From Bacillota bacterium (GTDB lineage Bacteria; Bacillota; Clostridia; Christensenellales; UMGS416), in NCBI GenBank assembly GCA_023428265.1, contig JAEYYW010000130.1:1-16761 (forward strand): a stretch of 16,761 nucleotides of DNA, in the 5' to 3' direction. The position numbers and the translations under genes were made by a program. Each line of letters starts with the position of its first letter. Within the stretch, counting starts at the first letter, position 1. Positions 1-6,930 of the stretch are shown one piece after another. A model generated the notes under the pieces. The model saw only the letters and a program-made list of their open reading frames with translations. It did not search any database and was not told the origin of the DNA.

Positions 1-689
1 CAGGTTTACCGGCCCTGGGCGAGCCCAAGACATCACTTGCCGCGCATACCAATGGTAGCACGGCTGAAACGTCCAGCAGAGCAACTGCCGATCCTGCCGC
101 TTCAACCCCGACATCCTGGCCCGATGACTGGCGCCTGATCCTCGTGAATAAAGACCACCCGCTGCCGCAAGGCTACCGCGCCCAAATGCGCCAGCTGCCG
201 AACGGGCTGCTCTTTGACGCCAGGGCTTTTGACGACCTGACGGCAATGATCCACGAGGGGGAAAGCCAGGGTTTGGACTTTGTGATCTGCTCGGCTTATC
301 GGTCGGTGGAAAAGCAACAGGAACTGTTTGACGCGCAATTGTCGGTGGAAATGGCCTCAGGGCTGAGCCGCGACGATGCCGTGAAGGCCACTGCCACCAA
401 GGTGGCCCCGCCCGGCACCAGCGAACACAACCTGGGGCTTGCGGCAGACATCGTGGCATATCGCTACCAGAAGCTGGATCAGGGATACTGCGACACACCC
501 GAATACGCCTGGCTGAGAGACAACGCCCACCGCTTCGGTTTTATCATGCGCTATCCGGATGGCAAGAGCTCTGTGACAGGCATCATTTTTGAACCCTGGC
601 ATTTCCGCTACGTGGGCAAGGAGCATGCCGAGGCAATCCGCCGAAGCGGCCTTTGCCTGGAGGAATACTTGGCCAATCTGAACCCTTGA
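1..689 (+). CDS. D-alanyl-D-alanine carboxypeptidase, VanY/M15B family (5' partial)
   Basis: Zn-dependent D,D-carboxypeptidase that removes the terminal D-Ala from peptidoglycan stem peptides outside the membrane. The reading frame is open to the window edge (first whole codon at base 3), so the signal peptide or anchor lies outside. The GTG at 144 is not the start: it falls inside the conserved LVNKDHPLP segment. The first ~45 visible residues are rich in Ala, Ser, Thr and Pro, like a linker. The M15B core follows: SAYRS near 290-305, the zinc-binding SEHNLGLAADIV near 420-455, and the second zinc/catalytic segment EPWHFRYVG near 590-615. The downstream HAD gene begins about 50 bases later on the same strand with no terminator between them, so they may be co-transcribed. 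Family assignment is firm. Whether it acts in wall maturation or resistance cannot be told; no vanH/A/X neighbour is visible. Confidence 0.9.
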   Translation, partial: GLPALGEPKTSLAAHTNGSTAETSSRATADPAASTPTSWPDDWRLILVNKDHPLPQGYRAQMRQLPNGLLFDARAFDDLTAMIHEGESQGLDFVICSAYRSVEKQQELFDAQLSVEMASGLSRDDAVKATATKVAPPGTSEHNLGLAADIVAYRYQKLDQGYCDTPEYAWLRDNAHRFGFIMRYPDGKSSVTGIIFEPWHFRYVGKEHAEAIRRSGLCLEEYLANLNP

Positions 690-730
690 TTCATCGCTCC
701 CGATGCAGTATTGTATTGCCATTCACTGCG

Positions 731-736
731 GGGAGG
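731..736 (+). promoter_or_regulatory. Ribosome binding site fixing the HAD phosphatase start
   Basis: GGGAGG lies 5 bases before the ATG at 742. The alternative in-frame ATG at 703 has no such site and would add 13 residues ahead of the catalytic DLDGT motif, which in this family lies close to the N terminus. Confidence 0.75.
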
Positions 737-741
737 CGACC

Positions 742-1593
742 ATGCTATACGTTTCAGACCTGGATGGCACGCTGCTGGGGCAGGATGGGAAGTTGAGCCC
801 GGAAAGCCGGCGCTTGCTGGCCGAACTTCTGAGAGAAGGACTGCCCTTCACCGTGGCCAGCGCCCGCAGCGTGTGGTCCATCGCGCAGATGCTGGAGGGG
901 CTGGAGCTCAAGCTGCCGGTGATCGAGCTGAACGGCGCGTTTCTTTCCGATTTGAAAACAGGCAGGCATTTGGTGGTGAACCAGCTCTCGGAAGCCGTGA
1001 AACATGGCGTTTATCTGGAAATACAATCATCCGGCTTTTTGCCGTTTATTTCCACTTATGACGGCGCAAGGGACAATCTCTACCACTCGGAAATCGGCAA
1101 CGAAGGCATGCGCTGGTATTATGAAGACCGCATGGCAATGCGGGACCCCCGCCTCAGGCCGCCCCGCCCGCTCATTGATATTCTGGATGAGCAGGTGATC
1201 TGTTTCACTGTGATAGACCGTGAGGAGCGGTTGAAACCATTGGAGGAGCGCCTCAACCGTTTGTATGGCGGGTTGGTGCAGCTGCACCTTTACCGGCACC
1301 TGTATTGCGAAGGGTGGCACTGGCTCACCATCCACGACGCAAAGGCCACCAAAGCCAGGGCGCTGGACGGTTTTCTCGCCATGCTCGGAATCGGCCGTGA
1401 GGAGCTGACGGTGTTTGGCGACGACATCAACGACATTGCCATGTTTGAGCATGCCGGCAGGGCCATCGCCGTGGGCAACGCCATCGCTCCGGTGAAGGAG
1501 CGCGCCAGCCAGGTGATCGGCAGCAACCGGGAAGACAGCGTGGCGCGGTTTATTTTTGCGGAAGCCTCCGCGAGACCATCCTCACAAAGGTGA
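742..1593 (+). CDS. HAD-superfamily hydrolase, Cof-type phosphatase
   Basis: Predicted cytoplasmic Mg-dependent phosphatase of the Cof (class IIB HAD) type. These proteins dephosphorylate sugar phosphates, flavin or nucleotide compounds, and the substrate cannot be read from sequence. With the start at 742 the protein has 283 residues, a normal Cof length. Motif I is VSDLDGTLL at residues 4-12 (Asp6 nucleophile, Asp8 acid). A motif III lysine lies in DAKATKARAL near residue 200. Motif IV is GDDINDIAMF near residue 227, followed by the typical AGRAIAVGNA. The C2-type cap domain occupies the middle. The gene follows the carboxypeptidase by about 50 bases on the same strand. Its last 44 bases overlap the 3' end of the convergent methyltransferase gene. 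Confidence 0.9.
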   Translation: MLYVSDLDGTLLGQDGKLSPESRRLLAELLREGLPFTVASARSVWSIAQMLEGLELKLPVIELNGAFLSDLKTGRHLVVNQLSEAVKHGVYLEIQSSGFLPFISTYDGARDNLYHSEIGNEGMRWYYEDRMAMRDPRLRPPRPLIDILDEQVICFTVIDREERLKPLEERLNRLYGGLVQLHLYRHLYCEGWHWLTIHDAKATKARALDGFLAMLGIGREELTVFGDDINDIAMFEHAGRAIAVGNAIAPVKERASQVIGSNREDSVARFIFAEASARPSSQR

Positions 1594-2308
1594 TGTTCCT
1601 GCCGTCATCGGCTTGTATTAGACTATCCGGATTGTCAGAAACGATCATTTCCCATGTCTTGAAGATCCGGGTGCCCTCTCCATCGGGGAAGGCATCGGCC
1701 AGAAGCACCTCCACAAGACCGGTGCGGCTCCAATGCCGCCGCCACCATTCCGGTGAGTGCCAGGAATAAAACTCCGGCTCCCAGAGCTTGCCCAGGTAGC
1801 CCGGTGCATCACCGTCGAACTCCTGATAAATCCCGGGGATCACGATGCCAAACTGCCCGCCGGGCTTCACAAGCCTGGCGAAATGGTGGTGCATATAATA
1901 CTCGCCAGTCGCAAAAAACTGAAGCGCGTTGATGCTGACCACGGCGTCAAAGAAGCCATCGGCATAGGGCAGGCTGTGGGCTTCGGCATGGATGGGATAC
2001 ACCAGGTGCTCAACGCCGGCTTCACAGATGCGTTTCCAATTATCTGTGGCAGAGATCCATAAATCATTGGCCCAAACCTGCACGCCATACTCCTTGGCCA
2101 GAAAGATTGACCCAAGAGCTTTGCCGCAGCCCATATCCAGCACGCGCATGCCGGGCGCCAGGTCCATCTCACCGGTGAGAGACTCCAGCAGCCAAAGGCA
2201 GTGAGAGCCCATTTGGTTCTGCAGAATCCAGTCTGGGTCATACTTTGCAGACCGTGGATACCGGCTGTCCTTCATCAACTGATGAAACTCTTCTTTCGAG
2301 ACCTGCAT
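1550..2308 (-). CDS. Class I SAM-dependent methyltransferase
   Basis: Predicted cytoplasmic SAM-dependent methyltransferase of 252 residues; target unknown. The Rossmann motif I is VLDMGCGKALGSIFLAKEYG at residues 56-75. An acidic loop follows (ANDLWISATDN, 80-90), then the PYADGFFDAVVSINALQFF segment (114-132) and the LVKPGGQFGIVIPG strand (146-159). The C-terminal third is rich in Trp and aromatic residues and may shape the substrate pocket. The start is the ATG at 2308 behind a GGAGG site (2316-2320 on the plus strand). It follows the QueG-like gene by about 60 bases in the same direction, and I see no terminator between them, so an operon is likely. Its stop lies inside the convergent HAD gene. 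The methyltransferase fold is sure; any specific substrate would be a guess. Confidence 0.88.
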   Translation of the reverse strand: MQVSKEEFHQLMKDSRYPRSAKYDPDWILQNQMGSHCLWLLESLTGEMDLAPGMRVLDMGCGKALGSIFLAKEYGVQVWANDLWISATDNWKRICEAGVEHLVYPIHAEAHSLPYADGFFDAVVSINALQFFATGEYYMHHHFARLVKPGGQFGIVIPGIYQEFDGDAPGYLGKLWEPEFYSWHSPEWWRRHWSRTGLVEVLLADAFPDGEGTRIFKTWEMIVSDNPDSLIQADDGRNITFVRMVSRRLPQK

Positions 2309-2370
2309 ACTGCAACCTCCTCATAGTGTTATCCAGCAAAGAATCGACCGGTATTTCAGTTTAGTACTTC

Positions 2371-3291
2371 CTAATCGTTTCTCATCAGGGCGGCCAAGTT
2401 TCTGGGGATAGCGTCCATCCATCGGTCCATGCCCAAAAACCTGATTTTCTCCTGCGCCTCCGGGGAGAACCCAGCCAACGGCGCTCCTGCCAGCAAAGCT
2501 TCTGTTTCATGCTCATCAAACGAAATCGGGCCGACCACATCATGCACGCGTGATTTGTTTTCCGGGCAGGCTTCCTGGCACCGCAGGCAATCATAAAGGC
2601 AATGGTGCACAGAAGCCGGCAGCCAATCGGGGAATGGGTCGGGAACCTCATTGAGGCAGGAAAGGCATCGCTCATTGTCAATCAGAAACCGGTCGGGGCG
2701 GATTGCACCGGTCGGGCAGTTATTCAGGCAGACCGTGCAGTGCTCGCAACGGGCCATCATCACCGGCGCGCGCCATTGCCCCTCCTCCACCGGCAAATCG
2801 GTATAAAAAGCCGCCAACGATTGAAAGCTGCCCATGCCCTGCACATAGGTGATGTTGTTTCTGCCATACTTGGCCAGGCCGGAGCACACCGCAAGGCGTT
2901 TGAGTGGAAGCGTTGGAGCGGTTGTAATATGATAGCCCCGCGCCTGCAGCAAATCGGCAAGCAAATCGCCGGCGGTTTGCTCAACCGGAGCGCCGCCGGG
3001 GTAGCAGCAGGCCATCCCCCTCACTCGATGCTCCCTGCCGCCCTGTGAAAACACCACGTCGGCCCATACCGGCCCGGGCATTGCGGCAATGATGACGGAG
3101 CGGATTGGGAACCGGCAATCGGGAAAATCAAATTGATACATCCGGGTGACAATGTAGCGCTGAAAGCCGTTCAGCGCATCACTTGCGGCAAAAGCCGTCA
3201 GATCGCTCTGCAGATCCCGCAGGCGCTCCACCGGCAGGGCGGTAGCCCGTAAGCCATGGCTTTGCACTTCCTCCAAAATATCCTGAATCAT
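2371..3291 (-). CDS. Double [4Fe-4S] protein related to epoxyqueuosine reductase (QueG-like)
   Basis: 306-residue predicted cytoplasmic redox protein. The C-terminal part carries two ferredoxin-like cysteine sets: CEHCTVCLNNCPTGAI at 182-197, then Cys209/Cys212 with CLYDCLRCQEACPENK at 231-246. This is the arrangement of QueG and related cobalamin-binding reductases. The segment LPLKRLAVCSGLAKYGRNN (128-146) aligns in style with the stretch before the QueG clusters. It is shorter than typical QueG (about 380 residues). The Asp-containing segment that precedes this region in QueG, and is proposed to supply the catalytic acid, reads TAPTLPLKRL here with no Asp. I therefore call it a relative rather than QueG itself. 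Start ATG at 3291 behind GGGAGGG. A methyltransferase gene follows in the same direction. Alternatives are a corrinoid-activating or other corrinoid/flavin-linked reductase. Confidence 0.75.
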   Translation of the reverse strand: MIQDILEEVQSHGLRATALPVERLRDLQSDLTAFAASDALNGFQRYIVTRMYQFDFPDCRFPIRSVIIAAMPGPVWADVVFSQGGREHRVRGMACCYPGGAPVEQTAGDLLADLLQARGYHITTAPTLPLKRLAVCSGLAKYGRNNITYVQGMGSFQSLAAFYTDLPVEEGQWRAPVMMARCEHCTVCLNNCPTGAIRPDRFLIDNERCLSCLNEVPDPFPDWLPASVHHCLYDCLRCQEACPENKSRVHDVVGPISFDEHETEALLAGAPLAGFSPEAQEKIRFLGMDRWMDAIPRNLAALMRND

Positions 3292-3359
3292 GTTCCCTCC
3301 CGCTTATTGTGTTAAGATGATTCTACAGCATAAACCATGACTACTCCATGTCATATTTT

Positions 3360-3368
3360 ATTATAGCA
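3360..3368 (-). promoter_or_regulatory. Extended -10 promoter for the QueG-like gene
   Basis: On the minus strand the sequence just after the hpf terminator reads TGCTATAAT, a perfect extended -10 element (TG-n-TATAAT). No good -35 is present 17 bases upstream, where the terminator stem lies, which fits an extended -10 promoter. Expected leader about 60 bases. Found by eye. Confidence 0.4.
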
Positions 3369-3370
3369 AA

Positions 3371-3406
3371 GAAAAGGCGCCCCCTTCCGGAATGGAAGGG
3401 GGCGCC
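3371..3406 (-). terminator. Rho-independent terminator of hpf
   Basis: A perfect 13-bp inverted repeat (3376-3388 and 3394-3406, arms ggcgcccccttcc / ggaagggggcgcc) with a 5-base loop. In the minus direction it is followed by TTTTC and more T-rich sequence. It sits 19 bases beyond the hpf stop. Confidence 0.9.
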
Positions 3407-3424
3407 GTCTTGCACACTGCTATT

Positions 3425-3958
3425 TCAATCGTACGTGGGCTCGATCAGGCCAAACTGCCCGTCCTTACGGCGATAAAGCACGTTGACCTCGCCGCTGTCG
3501 GCATTGGTGAACACGAAGAAATCGTGGCCCAACAGCTGCATTTGCAGCGCTGCCTCTTCCACATCCAGCGGCTTGACAGGGAACTTTTTCGTACGAACCA
3601 CATTCAGATTGGTCGGTGCCTCCTCATGGAGGCTTTCATCCGGCACATCATCCCGGAAGGCTCCTCCCCGCAACCTTTTCTCCAGTCTCGTGCGGTGACG
3701 GTGAATCTGCTTTTCCAGTTTGTGCACAACGCCTTCGATGGAGGTATACATGTCATCTGTCGCTTCTTCGCCGCGCAGTATCACGCCGTCAAAGGGAATT
3801 GTGATCTCAACAATATGGCGGGCGCGCTGGGTGGACAGAACGACGGAAGCCTCGGTGCTCGGTTCGAAGTATCGATCCAGCTTTCTGATCTTTTTGTTGA
3901 CCATATCCTTGAGGGCTTCGGAGACTTCCAGGTTTTTACCGGTGATTTGAATATTCAT
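3425..3958 (-). CDS. hpf: Ribosome hibernation promoting factor, long form
   Basis: 177-residue protein that binds the 30S subunit in stationary phase or stress and pairs ribosomes into inactive 100S dimers. The N-terminal domain (about residues 1-100) starts MNIQITGKNLEVSEAL and carries the basic helix segment near the end (HKLEKQIHRHRTRLEKR) that lies in the decoding region. The C-terminal dimerisation domain (about 120-177) has the typical PLDVEEAALQMQLLGHDFFV and GQFGLIEP. Length and both domains match the long HPF of Firmicutes. The start is the ATG at 3958, 7 bases after AGGAGG (3966-3971 plus strand); a GTG at 4006 would add 16 residues not typical of the family. It appears monocistronic, with a strong terminator downstream and its own leader of about 70 bases upstream containing a hairpin. 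The promoter resembles a stress (sigma-B) site. Confidence 0.95.
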   Translation of the reverse strand: MNIQITGKNLEVSEALKDMVNKKIRKLDRYFEPSTEASVVLSTQRARHIVEITIPFDGVILRGEEATDDMYTSIEGVVHKLEKQIHRHRTRLEKRLRGGAFRDDVPDESLHEEAPTNLNVVRTKKFPVKPLDVEEAALQMQLLGHDFFVFTNADSGEVNVLYRRKDGQFGLIEPTYD

Positions 3959-3986
3959 AAAACAACCTCCTGTTCGAAATGTGTCG

Positions 3987-4021
3987 GCTTCCCCCGAACC
4001 GTTCACCCCCTTGCGGGAAGC
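3987..4021 (-). repeat. Inverted repeat in the hpf leader
   Basis: Perfect 7-bp arms GCTTCCC / GGGAAGC (3987-3993 and 4015-4021) separated by 21 bases that include further G/C pairing options. It lies between the candidate promoter and the ribosome binding site, so it would form in the 5' UTR. No U-tract follows, so it is not a terminator. A role in mRNA stability or translation control is a guess. Confidence 0.4.
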
Positions 4022-4039
4022 TTATTTATTAACATTATA

Positions 4040-4064
4040 ATACCCCATGCCAGTATTATAAAAC
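4040..4064 (-). promoter_or_regulatory. Candidate sigma-B-type promoter of hpf, overlapped by a TATAAT
   Basis: The minus strand reads GTTTTA (4059-4064), 13 bases, then GGGTAT (4040-4045), close to the general stress sigma-B consensus GTTTAA-N12-15-GGGTAT. A TATAAT begins directly after GGGTAT, and a second TATAAT overlaps the GTTTTA element. Neither has a good sigma-A -35 at 17 bp, so a sigma-A promoter is possible but less well formed. In Bacillus subtilis the homologous gene (yvyD/hpf) is known to be under sigma-B and sigma-H. Found by eye. Confidence 0.45.
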
Positions 4065-4141
4065 AACTTTAGTCACAAAATATAAAATGAACATAAAGCT
4101 TTCATTCGTGAATGATTAAGATTATCCAAACAAGCCGGGAT

Positions 4142-4178
4142 GAGAAAAACCGCGCCGATCTTCTGATCGACGCGGTTT
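4142..4178 (-). terminator. Rho-independent terminator after tRNA-Val
   Basis: Inverted repeat 4147-4160 / 4165-4178 (aaaccgcg-c-cgatc with loop ttct) with one mismatch. In the minus direction the stem ends in a run of T followed by CTCA. It begins 7 bases beyond the CCA end of the tRNA. Confidence 0.85.
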
Positions 4179-4184
4179 GCATTG

Positions 4185-4260
4185 TGGTGGGATTAACAGG
4201 GCTCGAACCTGTGACCCCAGCGATGTGAACACTGTGCTCTACCAGCTGAGCTATAATCCC
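4185..4260 (-). tRNA. tRNA-Val (anticodon CAC)
   Basis: 76 bases including an encoded CCA. The cloverleaf folds on the minus strand: acceptor GGGATTA / TAATCCC, D-arm GCTC...GAGC, anticodon stem CAGTG / CGCTG with one T-G pair, loop TTCACAT, variable GGGTC, T-arm ACAGG-TTCGAGC-CCTGT. The loop gives anticodon CAC, which reads the Val codon GUG. It is a single tRNA gene with its own promoter and terminator. A CAC isoacceptor besides the usual UAC one fits a GC-rich genome that uses GUG often. Confidence 0.95.
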
Positions 4261-4280
4261 ACATGCCGTTCGTGCATCAT

Positions 4281-4309
4281 ATTCTAACCGATATCCGAAC
4301 GGTTTTCAA
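4281..4309 (-). promoter_or_regulatory. Sigma-A promoter for tRNA-Val
   Basis: Minus strand TTGAAA (4304-4309), 17-base spacer, TAGAAT (4281-4286), about 20 bases before the mature tRNA 5' end. Lies between the yfcC-like stop and the tRNA. Confidence 0.75.
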
Positions 4310-4341
4310 GAGGTTTGGCTCATTTTTTTAGGATTACTTCT

Positions 4342-5787
4342 TCATGGCCCGTAGTTCACCGCAACCGCCACGGCCAAGGATGCCACGGAAACCAGCACCA
4401 CGCCCAACTGCAGTTTCCACGTCCACTTGAGCCACTTCAGGTATGGAACACCCACAAGGCCCAGCGTGATCAGCAGCACGGCGTTGGTGGGATAGATCAT
4501 GTTTGCAAAGCCGTCGCCCAGCACAAAAGCCTGCACCGCCGTCTGGCGCGTGAGGTCTGTGAGCGTGGCAAGCGGCACCACCAGCGGCATCACCAGAAAC
4601 GCCTTTGCGGTGCTGCCGGCCACAAAAAGCTCCAGCACCAGCACGAAGGCATATAGCAGCAGCACGGCGCCATAGGGCCCAACCTCTTTCACCGCATTGT
4701 AGGCGTGATACAGCAGTGTGTCCATGATGCCGCCGGCAGACATGATCTGCTTGGCGCTGAGCGCCAGGATCACCAGCACCGCGCCGGGCAGCAAGCCCAG
4801 CATGCCTTTGCCGAACTCTTTCAGCACGCGGCCTGCCCCACGGCCGGCCAGCAAGCCCGCGCCGACCCCGCCGGCGGTGAACATGAGCGCCATCACGGGC
4901 ATCGTGTAGTCCGTCAGAGCAGGCACGGCAAAGCCCGCCGCGATATAGGCAAACACAAACAGCAGGCATGCTCCAAAAAGGAGCGCAGCCCTTCTGACCC
5001 CCTTCGGTTCCTCCCCCGTGCCGGAAACCATGCCCGCATAACGCTCCCGCATGGCGTGGTCAATCTCATAAACCGGAGACTGGCGGGGGTCTTTCTCAAT
5101 CCTTTTGGCATACCGGATCAAAAAAGCCACCAGAAGGCCGTAGATCAGCAGGAAAAACAATGCACGGAACCCAAAGCCGGAAAACAGCGGGATCTGCGCG
5201 ATCTTCTGCGTGATGCCAATCGTGAAGGGGTTCAGCGTGCCGGCGGCAAACCCAAACCCGACAGAGAGGATGCTCATGCCGATGCCTGTGAGCGAATCCC
5301 ACCCCAGCGAAAGGGCCAGCGCCACAGTGATCGGCACCAGCGTGACGGTTTCCTCAAACAAGCCCGCGGTGGAGCCCAGCACCATGCACACAAGCGCCAG
5401 CAAGGCCAACAGCCTGTATTTCCTTCCGCCGTATCGCGCCACAACGCCGGAGAGCATGTATTTGAGCACACCGCTGCTCTCCAGAATCAAAAAGGTGCCG
5501 CCGATGAACATTACGAACGCAATGATCAGGATCGCGGTGGACGCATCCGGCCCGGCAAACACCTCGAAAGGCGCCGTGAGCCACCGCCAAACCGGCAGCC
5601 GCTGCGCCTCCACCAGGCGGTAGGTGTCTTTCACGATCGTCTCCTGACCATCCACCACAACGCGGTCAAACTGCCCCTGCGGCACGGTGAGCGTGAGGAT
5701 GCCCGCCACGGCCATGATCACCAGAAGCATCACCGCCGTGCCGACAAACGCCCGCCTGTTGATCTGCAACCCCTGTTTGGTTTCCAT
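4342..5787 (-). CDS. YfcC-family transporter (DcuC-like superfamily)
   Basis: 481-residue polytopic inner-membrane protein with about 11-12 hydrophobic spans. The first span starts near residue 13 after a short basic N terminus (INRRAF). The family-type central signature is present: a GSTAGLFEETVTLVPIT stretch, then GFAAGTLNPFTIGI in the first half, and a later re-entrant-like segment LFVAGSTAKAFLVMPLVVP in the second half. YfcC proteins belong to the C4-dicarboxylate/basic amino-acid carrier superfamily and often sit in arginine or ornithine catabolic clusters. Start: the ATG at 5787 overlaps the upstream gene's TGA in a TGATG arrangement, which implies translational coupling; the GTG just before it is less likely. 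With an ornithine cyclodeaminase-type enzyme as its partner, transport of ornithine, proline or a related amino acid is the best inference, not proven. Confidence 0.85.
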   Translation of the reverse strand: METKQGLQINRRAFVGTAVMLLVIMAVAGILTLTVPQGQFDRVVVDGQETIVKDTYRLVEAQRLPVWRWLTAPFEVFAGPDASTAILIIAFVMFIGGTFLILESSGVLKYMLSGVVARYGGRKYRLLALLALVCMVLGSTAGLFEETVTLVPITVALALSLGWDSLTGIGMSILSVGFGFAAGTLNPFTIGITQKIAQIPLFSGFGFRALFFLLIYGLLVAFLIRYAKRIEKDPRQSPVYEIDHAMRERYAGMVSGTGEEPKGVRRAALLFGACLLFVFAYIAAGFAVPALTDYTMPVMALMFTAGGVGAGLLAGRGAGRVLKEFGKGMLGLLPGAVLVILALSAKQIMSAGGIMDTLLYHAYNAVKEVGPYGAVLLLYAFVLVLELFVAGSTAKAFLVMPLVVPLATLTDLTRQTAVQAFVLGDGFANMIYPTNAVLLITLGLVGVPYLKWLKWTWKLQLGVVLVSVASLAVAVAVNYGP

Positions 5788-6899
5788 CACTGGCCCGCCC
5801 CCTCCGCTGCGCCGGGCACCAGGTTGCGCTCGGCATGCACCAGGAAATCCTGAATGTTGGTCACAATGCTGTTGACGCTGAGGCTCCCCCGGTCGCGCAG
5901 CTTGTTCACGGCAAACTCAGAGATATCCACCGTGTAGAAGTAGACCGGCCGGATCCTCTCCCCCACCTTCTGCCAGGCAGGTGTCATGTTTCCGGTGGCG
6001 ATCGTGTGGAGCTGTGTGGCAAGTGCAATCACCGTGGTGGCCCGCCGGGTGTGCTCCCGCATGGCGGCCTGAGCCTGATACACATCGCCGATCACGCCGG
6101 GCAGCGGGCCGTCGTCGCGGATGGAGCCCGCCAGCACGAAAGGAACTCTCGCACGCACGCAGGCGGCCATCACGCCGTCATGAACTTCCTCCTGCCGGAT
6201 GAACTGCTCCACAGAGCCGGCACGCCGCACGCGGTTGATCGCCTCCAGATGGTGATAATGACCGTCTGGCAGCGGCTCCTTGGTGTAGATATGCTGCCCC
6301 AGCGCCGTTTGAAAGATGGATGCTTCCAGGTCGTGGGTCGCCAGCGCGTTGCCTGCAAAGAGCGCGTGGGCATAGCCGGCGGAGATGATGCGCGCCATGG
6401 CCCGCCGGGCGTCATGGTCAAACACGACCGCCGGGCCCAACACCCAGACGATAAAGCCATGGTCGCGATCATGGCGAAGGATGTCATAGAGGAGGTCATA
6501 ATCCCTGGAATAGGACGACTCCCTGGATCTTCCGGTGCGGAACGCGAACGCCTGCGCCCCGCCGCCCTGCCCCTGCCGTTCGAACGCCTGATAATCCACA
6601 TAGATGCCGGTGCTGCCATCCTCTGTGCGGCCGGTCACAACCAGATCGCCGGCCTGCACCAATCGGGCCTCCACCGCCCAGGGCTGCCCATCGCGGATCA
6701 CGACGGCACAATCCATACGCGGCGCTTCGATCAGCCGCCACCTGCCGCCCACCTTGAAGTATTCGGGATAGATTGTGGTGGCGTGAAATGCCTCAGGCAG
6801 TTGGCCATTAGCAATGGCGGGGCTCACGGCGGCATCTGGAGACATGGCAAACAGCCGGTTCTGGAAATCCGGCGGGTTATATGCAGGAAGTTGAAACAT
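5787..6899 (-). CDS. Ornithine cyclodeaminase-type LOR/SDH-region protein (TIGR00300 family)
   Basis: 370-residue cytoplasmic enzyme of the family first named after lysine-ketoglutarate reductase/saccharopine dehydrogenase. Characterised members are an archaeal ornithine cyclodeaminase and the C-terminal half of cyanobacterial ArgZ/AgrE, which convert ornithine to proline and ammonia with bound NAD. The N-terminal LOR/SDH region covers about residues 1-105 (AFHATTIYPEYFKVGG, EAPRMDCAVVI). The NAD-binding part carries VWVLGPAVVFDHDARRAM (151-168), FAGNALATHDLEAS (181-194), GHYHHLEAINRVRRAGS (213-229), PFVLAGSIRDDGPLPGVI (253-270) and ATQLHTIATGNMTP (294-307). The segments are unbroken, so it should be active. 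No arginine dihydrolase domain is fused. First gene of an operon with the YfcC-type transporter. The ribosome binding site is weak (GGGGTG). Substrate assignment to ornithine rests on relatives. Confidence 0.85.
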   Translation of the reverse strand: MFQLPAYNPPDFQNRLFAMSPDAAVSPAIANGQLPEAFHATTIYPEYFKVGGRWRLIEAPRMDCAVVIRDGQPWAVEARLVQAGDLVVTGRTEDGSTGIYVDYQAFERQGQGGGAQAFAFRTGRSRESSYSRDYDLLYDILRHDRDHGFIVWVLGPAVVFDHDARRAMARIISAGYAHALFAGNALATHDLEASIFQTALGQHIYTKEPLPDGHYHHLEAINRVRRAGSVEQFIRQEEVHDGVMAACVRARVPFVLAGSIRDDGPLPGVIGDVYQAQAAMREHTRRATTVIALATQLHTIATGNMTPAWQKVGERIRPVYFYTVDISEFAVNKLRDRGSLSVNSIVTNIQDFLVHAERNLVPGAAEGAGQ

Positions 6900-6930
6900 G
6901 GGAGCACCCCATCACACAGGTAATGCTCCC
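6900..6930. promoter_or_regulatory. Dyad between the -10 and the start codon of the cyclodeaminase operon
   Basis: Perfect 7-bp inverted repeat GGGAGCA (6900-6906) / TGCTCCC (6924-6930) with 17 bases between. One arm touches the -10 hexamer and the other touches the ATG. The expected transcription start (about 6924) falls inside the outer arm, so an RNA hairpin would be incomplete. A DNA operator is the simpler reading. Confidence 0.4.

Noticed and set aside
144..689. GTG at 144 as the start of the carboxypeptidase
   Set aside because: The frame is open upstream to base 3, and the GTG lies within the conserved LVNKDHPLP segment with no ribosome binding site.
3338..3355. Short inverted repeat ATGAC...GTCAT upstream of the QueG-like gene
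   Set aside because: Only 5-bp arms in AT-rich DNA; expected by chance without conservation data.
4102..4115. TCATTC-GT-GAATGA repeat between the hpf promoter and the tRNA terminator
   Set aside because: Six-bp arms, about 40 bases upstream of the candidate -35; could be an operator, but support is too thin to list.
4705..5853. Long plus-strand open frame of 382 codons opposite the yfcC-like gene
   Set aside because: Rich in His, Gln, Arg and Pro, typical of the reverse complement of a hydrophobic GC-rich gene. No family motif, and it is antisense to a clear transporter.
5835..6923. Long plus-strand open frame opposite the cyclodeaminase gene
   Set aside because: No recognisable domain and an antisense-type composition. 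The minus-strand frame matches a known family along its whole length.
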